From positions 1 through 7,254 of the forward strand of contig JASKZZ010000021.1 in the NCBI GenBank assembly GCA_030147335.1: DNA of 7,254 bases. Direction: 5' to 3'. Made by a program: the position numbers and the translations under genes. This DNA comes from Herpetosiphonaceae bacterium (lineage in GTDB: Bacteria > Chloroflexota > Chloroflexia > Chloroflexales > Kallotenuaceae). Positions 1-4,704 of this stretch are shown here, piece by piece. Within the stretch, counting starts at the first letter, position 1; each line of letters starts with the position of its first letter. The notes under the pieces were generated by a model. That model saw only the letters and a list, made by a program, of their open reading frames with translations. It did not search any database and was not told the origin of the DNA.

Positions 1-261
1 GTTGCCGAGTGCTTTGAGGGATTGGCTGGGGTTGCTAGGACGCATCAGCCTGAGGTGGCTACGCAGCTTTGTGGCGCTGCCCAACACCTGCGTAAAGCGG
101 TAGGCGCTCCACATATGCCAATTGAGCGCCGACGTTACGAATCGCTCATCTCAGACCTGCAAATGCGTCTTGGCGAAGTGGCATTTGCGACGGAGTTGGC
201 TGCCGGGCAGGCAATGGCGTATGAACATGCAGTCCGTCGTGCGCTGAGTGTCACTATTTGA
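1..261 (+). CDS. C-terminal end of a multidomain (LuxR/BTAD/NB-ARC-type) regulator, 5' part outside window
   Basis: The frame is open from the first base to TGA at 259-261, giving 86 residues, so this is the tail of a longer gene and not a gene starting at the internal TTG at 22. The tail reads CFEGLAGVA, then a helix with AAQHLRKAVGAP, then PIERRRYESLISDLQMRLGE, FATELAAGQAM and a final EHAVRRAL. From established knowledge, this order (LAGVA, Q/G-A-A-LR-AIGAP, ER-Y--L---R--LGE-AF---W--G) is the usual C-terminal end of TPR-containing ATPase regulators (LuxR, SARP/BTAD or adenylate-cyclase-linked types) common in Chloroflexota and Actinomycetota. The DNA-binding or signalling domain lies outside the window, so the subtype cannot be told. 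The 3' end overlaps the convergent kinase gene by 8 bp. Confidence 0.65.
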   Translation, partial: VAECFEGLAGVARTHQPEVATQLCGAAQHLRKAVGAPHMPIERRRYESLISDLQMRLGEVAFATELAAGQAMAYEHAVRRALSVTI

Positions 262-1798
262 TATGCCGAAGCTTCTCGTACAATGGTTTGAGTGCCGGAT
301 ACAAGGGGCGATATATCTGACGATAAAGCTGATTGTATATTTCGCTAGCTTCCGGGTTCGGCTCAAACATACGCCCAATCCGTGTCATCGCTGCGACAGC
401 GGTTGCAGTGTCGGCGTAGATGTTTAACCCAACTGCCGCATCAATTGCCGCGCCCAAACCGGATGTTTCATAGAGATGAGGACGCGTTACAGGCATCCCA
501 AAAATATCAGCTGTGAGCTGTAGGGCAGCATCGCTTTGTGATCCACCACCTGCTACGCGAACTTCGTCTATTGTTATACCCGTGCGGCGTTCGATCTGTT
601 CTTTTCCTTCTCGCAGCGCATATCCAATACCTTCCAACATCGCTCTGTACAAATGAGCACGAGTATGCGCGCTACTCCAACCAATAATTGCGCCTTTAGC
701 TTCCGGTCCAGGCACCTTCAAGCCGGGTGACCAGTAAGGAAGTACCACCAAACCTTCTGCCCCCGGCGGAGTGTTCTGTAAAAGCAATTCAAACAATGCT
801 TCCGGCTGGACGTTTTGAGCCTGTGCAGCGGCTTGTTCCGGCTGACCAAATTGCTGCTTGAACCATTCCACCATCCAATAGCCGCGATAAATCTGAATTT
901 CAAGGTTGTACGTGTTGGGCACGGCTGAGGGAAAAGGAGGGATCAATGGTCGGACCTCGCGATATTTGCGATGGGTCACGATGATGCTGGCGCTAGTACC
1001 GTAGCTCAAGCAGGCCATGTGCGGTTCCAGGCATCCACTACCTAATGCTTCACACGCTTTGTCATTGGCGGCAGCGATCAATGGGAGGCCGGCAGGTAAA
1101 CCTGTGTCAGCGGCAGCAATCTCCGTGATTTCGCCCATAACCGTTGTTGGTGCTACAAGCTCCGGCAGCACGTTCTGACGCATCGGCACCGCACGCCACT
1201 TCCAGTCCCACATCGCGGCCCACTTGGATTTCTTGTAGTCAAAAGGGATGTATCCAACTTGCGCGGCCGCCGAGTCGACGAAGCGACCAATCAGACGATA
1301 GGTAAGATAGCCCGACAACATGAGATATTTATGCGTGTTAGCCCAAAGCTCGGGCTGATGGGTACGAAGCCAGTTTGCCTCGGCTTCTGCCTGGAAATAC
1401 GTTATTGTTTCGGCCATCCCGACGAGCTTGAACGCCGCTCCCCAAATTCCGCCAACCGGCGCTAGTCCGGACGTTCGTCGTTGGTCCAGCCAAAGAATTG
1501 CCGGTCGTAATGCCTCGCCGCGTTGATCCACGTTGATCATCGTTCCACGCTGACTTGTTAACGCGATGCCGGCCAATGCTTCCTTATGAACACCGGGTTG
1601 CTGCCAAAGCTGCTGGCACGCCTGACACAACGACTGCCAATAATATTCGGGGTCTTGCTCTGCCCATCCAGGTTGAGGCGAGTTATACGACTTTAAGTGG
1701 ACCTGCGATTTTGCAACAAGGTTCCCGCGAATATCAAACACCAGCGCGCGAACACTTTGCGTGCCCTGGTCGATTGCGAGGATCTGCACATCATTCAT
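254..1798 (-). CDS. FGGY-family carbohydrate kinase (YgcE-like)
   Basis: This 514-residue protein would transfer phosphate from ATP to a sugar or polyol in the cytoplasm; the substrate cannot be read from sequence. It has the two actin-like (ASKHA) domains of the family. The N-terminal phosphate loop is AIDQGTQSVRALVFD (residues 8-22, Asp10, Gly12, Thr13), followed by WLDQRR at 103-108. LSGYLTYRLIGRFVDS (161-176) fits the region before the hinge. ANDKACEALGSG (244-255) carries the probable catalytic base Asp246. LSYGTSA (264-270) is the second phosphate motif. The C-terminal signature runs from LEGIGYALREG to VAGGGSQSD (388-423). Length is normal for the family (about 480-530). MAIDxGTQSxRALxFD with PGWAEQDPEYYW resembles the uncharacterised YgcE group more than classical xylulokinase or glycerol kinase; this is judged by eye. 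No Shine-Dalgarno is visible before ATG 1796-1798, but a TATCAT box lies 6 nt upstream (see the promoter entry). crtI lies upstream on the same strand, separated by a strong hairpin, so shared regulation is doubtful. Confidence 0.93.
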   Translation of the reverse strand: MNDVQILAIDQGTQSVRALVFDIRGNLVAKSQVHLKSYNSPQPGWAEQDPEYYWQSLCQACQQLWQQPGVHKEALAGIALTSQRGTMINVDQRGEALRPAILWLDQRRTSGLAPVGGIWGAAFKLVGMAETITYFQAEAEANWLRTHQPELWANTHKYLMLSGYLTYRLIGRFVDSAAAQVGYIPFDYKKSKWAAMWDWKWRAVPMRQNVLPELVAPTTVMGEITEIAAADTGLPAGLPLIAAANDKACEALGSGCLEPHMACLSYGTSASIIVTHRKYREVRPLIPPFPSAVPNTYNLEIQIYRGYWMVEWFKQQFGQPEQAAAQAQNVQPEALFELLLQNTPPGAEGLVVLPYWSPGLKVPGPEAKGAIIGWSSAHTRAHLYRAMLEGIGYALREGKEQIERRTGITIDEVRVAGGGSQSDAALQLTADIFGMPVTRPHLYETSGLGAAIDAAVGLNIYADTATAVAAMTRIGRMFEPNPEASEIYNQLYRQIYRPLYPALKPLYEKLRHIK

Positions 1799-1804
1799 TT
1801 ACGC

Positions 1805-1810
1805 ATGATA
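1805..1810 (-). promoter_or_regulatory. Candidate -10 box abutting the kinase start (possible leaderless transcript)
   Basis: Read on the minus strand the box is TATCAT, five of six matches to TATAAT, followed by GCGTAA and then the ATG. A start site 7 nt after the box falls exactly on the A of the ATG, and no Shine-Dalgarno is present. No good -35 is seen at 16-18 bp. The hexamer is short enough to occur by chance. Confidence 0.3.
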
Positions 1811-1859
1811 ATGCAGAACAAACCGTTTTTGGAATAGCCTTCATTTACTTAAAGACGTA

Positions 1860-1892
1860 CGCATGGGTCAATTGTAGGAATTGACCCATGCG
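1860..1892 (-). terminator. Perfect 14-bp stem-loop downstream of crtI
   Basis: The arms at 1860-1873 (CGCATGGGTCAATT) and 1879-1892 are exact reverse complements, with a 5-nt loop GTAGG on the plus strand. It begins 25 nt after the crtI stop codon on the minus strand and lies about 60 nt before the kinase start, the right place for a crtI terminator. On the minus strand the stem is followed by TACGTCTTTAAG, which is not a good U-tract, so it may act as an mRNA 3'-end stabiliser or a protein-binding operator instead of a classical intrinsic terminator. The dyad is certain; the role is inferred. Confidence 0.6.
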
Positions 1893-1916
1893 CAGTTGGT
1901 CGCACACGATGTGGCG

Positions 1917-3458
1917 CTACGCGTTGACTGTTGCCAGAATGTCTTGTTCAACAGGAGCATTTGGTGGCGCGTAACCATCACAAATTAGCTTTTCGGCGAT
2001 ACGCGCGGATGAAAGAACGCCTGGCAAACCTGCGCCGGGATGCGTTCCTGCGCCGACAAAGTACAGGTTCGGCACTTCCTCACTTTGATTGTGTGGCCGG
2101 AACCAGGCAGATTGTGTCAAAATCGGCTCGACCGAGAAGGCGCTGCCAAGGTACGAGTTCAATGTGTCGTGGAAGTGCTGCGGCGTGATCATATGCTCAG
2201 CCACGAGGTGCTTGCTCAGATTGGGCAGGTAGCGATCTTCAAGAAACTGCATGATTTTGTCACGATAGGGCTTGGCCGCAGTCTGCCAATTCGTGCCGTC
2301 GCCCAAATGCGGTACCGGCGACAAGACATAAAACGACTCACAGCCCGCCGGAGCCAGCGATGGATCGGTGAGCGTCGGCATATGCAAATAAAGCGAAAAA
2401 TCGTCGGCCAGTTGCTTTTTAGTGAAAATATCATCCAACAAAGGCTTGTAGCGCTTGCCAAGGATAATATCGTGGTGCTTGAGTTCCGGCCCGTCAGTGC
2501 CGCGATACTGACGATCAGTACCGAAGTAGATTACGACCAGCGACATCGAGAAGCGTGTACGAGCCAGGCGATGATCGGTCCATGTGCGGCGAAACTTAGC
2601 CGGCAGCAGCTTGTTGTAAGCAAAAGCGACCTCGCCGTTACATACCACTGCGTCGGCCTTTTCGACCACGCCGCTTTCGAGACGGACGCCAGTTGCCTTG
2701 CCAGTGCGTTCATCAACCACGATTTCGGCAACCTCGGAGTTGAGCCGTAGCTCGCCGCCAAGCTCGTCAAACAGCCGCGCCAGACCGTTCACAATCGCGC
2801 CGGTTCCGCCTTTCGCAAAAGTTACGCCCCATTTGCGCTCCAGAAAGTGGATCAGTGTATAAATCGAAGTTGTTTGGAACGGGTTGCCGCCAACCAGCAG
2901 TGGGTGAAACGAAAGCACCTGTCGGGTTCGCTCGTCCTTAACAAACTGACTGACAAAGCCATACACCGTGCGATACGACTCCAGCTTCATCATGTCGGGG
3001 ATGATTTTGATCATGTCCCACGGCTTGAGAAACGGCTCGTCGGCCAAACGGGTAAAGCCAACATCAAAAATCTTCTCGGTACGATGGACAAATTCGTGGT
3101 AGCCCGACACATCATCTGGATTAAATCGCCCAATCTGCGCCGTCATCTGCTCGTGATCGCCGTTGTAGTCGAAGTGCGATCCGTCGTGGAAAAAGATGCG
3201 ATAAAATGGATCTACTGGCACCATTTGTACGTAATCTTCAGTACGACGACCAGCATCCTCGAAGAGTTCCTCGATCAGCCATGGCGCAGTGATAACGGTT
3301 GGTCCACCGTCAAATTTAAAGCCATTTTGCTCGTACACATAGGCTCGGCCACCCGGCTTGTCGCGCTTTTCCAGCAGCAGCACGTCGTGACCGCGTCGCT
3401 GGAGCCTGACAGCCGTGGCTAGGCCGCCGAAGCCGCTGCCGATTACAATTATTCGCAT
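1917..3458 (-). CDS. crtI: Phytoene desaturase, CrtI family
   Basis: This is a 513-residue FAD-dependent carotenoid desaturase that introduces double bonds into phytoene, probably giving lycopene or a partly desaturated product. It acts at the cytoplasmic membrane. The N-terminus MRIIVIGSGFGGLATAVRL is the Rossmann dinucleotide-binding loop (GxGxxG at 7-12), with acidic Glu30 ending strand 2 to bind the FAD ribose, then DKPGGRAY (33-40) and FDGGPTVI (49-56). HPLLVGGNPF (185-194) is typical of CrtI. The C-terminal bacterial phytoene dehydrogenase signature is at 464-485, beginning NLYFVGAGTHPGAGLPG. Length fits (family about 490-520). No crtB, crtE or other carotenoid gene is next to it in the window. 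A weak GGGAG lies 10 nt before ATG 3456-3458, a long spacing. Other CrtI-fold enzymes (4,4'-diaponeurosporene or zeta-carotene desaturases, carotenoid oxygenases) are close relatives, so the exact step number and substrate are not certain. Confidence 0.93.
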   Translation of the reverse strand: MRIIVIGSGFGGLATAVRLQRRGHDVLLLEKRDKPGGRAYVYEQNGFKFDGGPTVITAPWLIEELFEDAGRRTEDYVQMVPVDPFYRIFFHDGSHFDYNGDHEQMTAQIGRFNPDDVSGYHEFVHRTEKIFDVGFTRLADEPFLKPWDMIKIIPDMMKLESYRTVYGFVSQFVKDERTRQVLSFHPLLVGGNPFQTTSIYTLIHFLERKWGVTFAKGGTGAIVNGLARLFDELGGELRLNSEVAEIVVDERTGKATGVRLESGVVEKADAVVCNGEVAFAYNKLLPAKFRRTWTDHRLARTRFSMSLVVIYFGTDRQYRGTDGPELKHHDIILGKRYKPLLDDIFTKKQLADDFSLYLHMPTLTDPSLAPAGCESFYVLSPVPHLGDGTNWQTAAKPYRDKIMQFLEDRYLPNLSKHLVAEHMITPQHFHDTLNSYLGSAFSVEPILTQSAWFRPHNQSEEVPNLYFVGAGTHPGAGLPGVLSSARIAEKLICDGYAPPNAPVEQDILATVNA

Positions 3459-3489
3459 GGTATGGATGCTCCCGGAGTGAAAGATTTGA

Positions 3490-3502
3490 TTGCACTGTGC
3501 AA
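3490..3502. promoter_or_regulatory. 13-bp perfect palindrome, candidate operator between crtI and the zinc finger gene
   Basis: TTGCACTGTGCAA is two exact 6-bp half-sites, TTGCAC and GTGCAA, around one central base. It lies 32-44 nt upstream of the crtI start on the minus strand, just downstream of an AT-rich stretch (3510-3525) that probably holds the crtI -10 (TATAAA read on the minus strand at 3511-3516). On the plus strand its left half is the -35 element of a candidate promoter. One bound regulator could therefore affect both directions. The regulator is unknown. Confidence 0.4.
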
Positions 3503-3518
3503 AAGTTCTATTTATAGT
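3490..3518 (+). promoter_or_regulatory. Candidate sigma-70-type promoter for the zinc finger gene
   Basis: TTGCAC (3490-3495), a 17-bp spacer and TATAGT (3513-3518, five of six to consensus) read toward the rightward genes. The predicted start is near 3525, giving an 80-nt leader to ATG 3605. It competes with the TATAAT box at 3598-3603. The same TTGCAC hexamer with a 17-bp spacer recurs in the nusA promoter candidate. Confidence 0.35.
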
Positions 3519-3564
3519 TATACAATGTTTCGCTAAACTATGGTGAAGATCCCGCGCCGTTCCC

Positions 3565-3576
3565 CTAGGCGCCTAG
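3565..3576. promoter_or_regulatory. 12-bp perfect palindrome CTAGGCGCCTAG
   Basis: This self-complementary 12-mer lies 28 nt upstream of ATG 3605 and touches the place where a -35 would sit for the TATAAT at 3598-3603. It could be an operator for the zinc finger gene. Function is inferred only from position and symmetry. Confidence 0.3.
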
Positions 3577-3597
3577 CGCAGCGTTGCTGCACCTCAG

Positions 3598-3603
3598 TAT
3601 AAT
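3598..3603 (+). promoter_or_regulatory. Consensus TATAAT box directly before the zinc finger gene
   Basis: A perfect TATAAT is separated from ATG 3605 by one base and from the in-frame ATG 3611 by 7 bases. If used, transcription starts near 3610-3611, which would make a leaderless mRNA beginning at the second ATG. No Shine-Dalgarno is present before either ATG, which agrees with this. No convincing -35 is seen. Confidence 0.4.
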
Positions 3604-3604
3604 C

Positions 3605-4288
3605 ATGAGTATGTCAAACACCAGCCTCAACTCGACTGATGAAGTCCGTGGCCTGATCCGCGCCGGACGAGCCGCCATCCGTGTCGGAGATTACGAAGCT
3701 GCCCGCACGACATTTGAGCGCGCGGCGACGCTTGACCCAAACAATCAGGAGGCGGCCGAAGGGCTACGCGAGGCTCGCCGTCGTTTAGGAGCCGAGTCGA
3801 CGCTTCGTCCGGTTGAAGCTGTCGAGTATTGTTATCGCCATCCCGATGTCGAAACTGCGCTGCACTGTACATCGTGTAGCCGTCCAATCTGCGTGCGTTG
3901 CTCGACGCCTGCCGCGGTAGGACAGTTGTGTCCAGAATGCCGCAAGGGCAGACGGGCGGTGAATTACCAGGTTTCGGCGATAGACTTGGTGAAGGGTGGG
4001 GTTGCAGGTCTAGTTGTAGCGACCGTTGCATCTGCGCTGATTAGCTTGATTGGTGGCGGCTTCTTCTTGTTTTTGATTATCTTCATGGTCGCGCCGGCAG
4101 CAGCAGAGTTGATCGTGCGCAGTGTTGATTGGGCAACGCGATCGAAGCGGGGTCGCCCGATGCAAATTACGGTTGCAATCGCCATGATTCTTGGCGGCAT
4201 TTTAGCCTTTTTCTTTGTTCCAAACTTTCTGGCGATCCTGCTCTTTCTATTTGTAGGTATCAGCACAGCGGTTGCGCGATTGCGCTAG
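3605..4288 (+). CDS. Membrane protein: TPR-like segment, B-box-type zinc finger and four predicted transmembrane helices
   Basis: This 227-residue protein is of unknown function. Residues about 13-62 form a TPR-like helix pair (GRAAIRVGDYEAARTTFERA, then ATLDPNNQEA). Residues 76-112 form a zinc-binding module with Cys76, His79, Cys88, Cys91, Cys96, Cys99, Cys109 and Cys112; the pattern CYRHP, then LHCTSCSRPICVRC, then LCPECR is that of bacterial B-box-type fingers. Four hydrophobic stretches follow at about 131-150, 151-169, 188-205 and 207-224, with a basic RSKRGRP loop between the second and third, suggesting that the soluble N-terminus faces the cytoplasm. TPR and B-box modules bind proteins, so a scaffold or quality-control role at the membrane is possible but not shown. 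Start choice: ATG 3605 or ATG 3611 (225 residues). An upstream TTG at 3584 is open but unlikely. No Shine-Dalgarno is seen, and TATAAT at 3598-3603 favours a leaderless start at 3611. Confidence 0.85.
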   Translation: MSMSNTSLNSTDEVRGLIRAGRAAIRVGDYEAARTTFERAATLDPNNQEAAEGLREARRRLGAESTLRPVEAVEYCYRHPDVETALHCTSCSRPICVRCSTPAAVGQLCPECRKGRRAVNYQVSAIDLVKGGVAGLVVATVASALISLIGGGFFLFLIIFMVAPAAAELIVRSVDWATRSKRGRPMQITVAIAMILGGILAFFFVPNFLAILLFLFVGISTAVARLR

Positions 4289-4297
4289 TTGCGCTAG
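4280..4297 (+). repeat. Tandem 9-bp duplication across the stop codon
   Basis: TTGCGCTAG occurs twice in direct succession (4280-4288 and 4289-4297). The first copy contains the TAG stop of the zinc finger protein; the second is in frame and gives Leu-Arg-stop again. A 7-bp inverted repeat, CGCTAGT (4292-4298) with ACTAGCG (4312-4318), adds a weak possible stem with a 13-nt loop, but no U-tract follows. Confidence 0.5.
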
Positions 4298-4370
4298 TAT
4301 GCTCGCCCGAAACTAGCGATCCTTGCTCAACGTGTGGAACATGGGCTAGTCGCTTTGTAAGGGAGAACTC

Positions 4371-4595
4371 ATGAAAACGATACTTCGTGCGGTGATTGCC
4401 GTACTTTTGTTGTTGGGTCTTGCCGCGTGTACCAGTGAAACTCCCAGCGCAACAACGTCAACACCTCCTGCTGCATCGGTTGAAGGCGCAGCGACTGCAT
4501 ATCCACCTCCTGTGCAACAGCTCGCTCCGAGTGACTATCCGGCTCCAGCGCCACAAGTGACTCCAAGTGGCTACCCCTCGCCAAGCGCTTCGTAG
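4371..4595 (+). CDS. Small lipoprotein with Pro/Tyr-rich tail
   Basis: This 74-residue protein has a classical lipoprotein signal peptide: MKTILR, then a hydrophobic core AVIAVLLLLGL and the lipobox LAAC with the lipidated Cys20. The mature part of about 55 residues is low in complexity and rich in Pro, Ala, Ser and Thr, with YP motifs (AYPPPVQQ, DYPAPAP, GYPSPS) forming an imperfect repeat Q-x-x-PS-x-YP-x-P (residues 50-59 and 62-71). It is expected to be anchored on the outer face of the cytoplasmic membrane, with an extended, unstructured tail. The start is well supported: AAGGGAG at 4359-4365, 5 nt before the ATG. Function is unknown. It follows the zinc finger gene by 82 bp and precedes nusA by 109 bp; a hairpin between it and nusA suggests it is not part of the nusA operon proper. 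Confidence 0.75.
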   Translation: MKTILRAVIAVLLLLGLAACTSETPSATTSTPPAASVEGAATAYPPPVQQLAPSDYPAPAPQVTPSGYPSPSAS

Positions 4596-4598
4596 TAG

Positions 4599-4627
4599 TT
4601 GCACATGCTGGGCTGCGGTGGTAAACT
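4599..4627 (+). promoter_or_regulatory. Candidate extended -10 promoter of nusA
   Basis: TTGCAC (4599-4604), a 17-bp spacer and TAAACT (4622-4627) preceded by TGG form an extended -10 (TGn). The same TGG extension precedes the ylxR -10. The predicted start near 4634 gives a leader of about 70 nt that would contain the whole 4649-4673 hairpin. The hexamers are only partial matches to consensus. Confidence 0.4.
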
Positions 4628-4648
4628 GTAACATATGTGATACGCCTT

Positions 4649-4673
4649 GAAACGTGGGGACTCCCCACGTTTC
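4649..4673 (+). terminator. Perfect GC-rich hairpin between the lipoprotein gene and nusA: terminator or nusA leader attenuator
   Basis: The arms GAAACGTGGGG (4649-4659) and CCCCACGTTTC (4663-4673) pair without mismatch around a 3-nt loop ACT. The following bases, TCATTGTTG, are a poor U-tract. It lies 53 nt after the lipoprotein stop and 31 nt before the nusA start. If transcription starts at the promoter near 4622-4627, the hairpin is in the nusA leader. NusA is known to stimulate pausing and hairpin-dependent termination, so feedback is conceivable. Confidence 0.55.
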
Positions 4674-4704
4674 TCATTGTTGAGAGTTCTAGGCGAAGGA
4701 AACC

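Noticed and set aside
1555..1884. 109-codon plus-strand frame reaching into the kinase-crtI gap
   Set aside because: Most of it is antisense to the kinase N-terminus, and the remainder runs through the 14-bp hairpin; no homology features.
2040..2750. 236-codon plus-strand open frame
   Set aside because: It lies wholly antisense to the well-supported crtI gene, its translation shows no recognisable domain, and it has no ribosome-binding site. It is a shadow of crtI codon bias.
2847..3422. 191-codon plus-strand open frame
   Set aside because: Antisense to the N-terminal half of crtI, including the FAD-binding region; no family features.
3459..3604. Intergenic region considered for a tRNA, small RNA or riboswitch
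   Set aside because: No cloverleaf or known riboswitch core could be recognised; the symmetric elements are short operator-sized palindromes.
3627..4031. 134-codon minus-strand open frame
   Set aside because: Antisense to the TPR and zinc-finger coding region; no domain or start signal.
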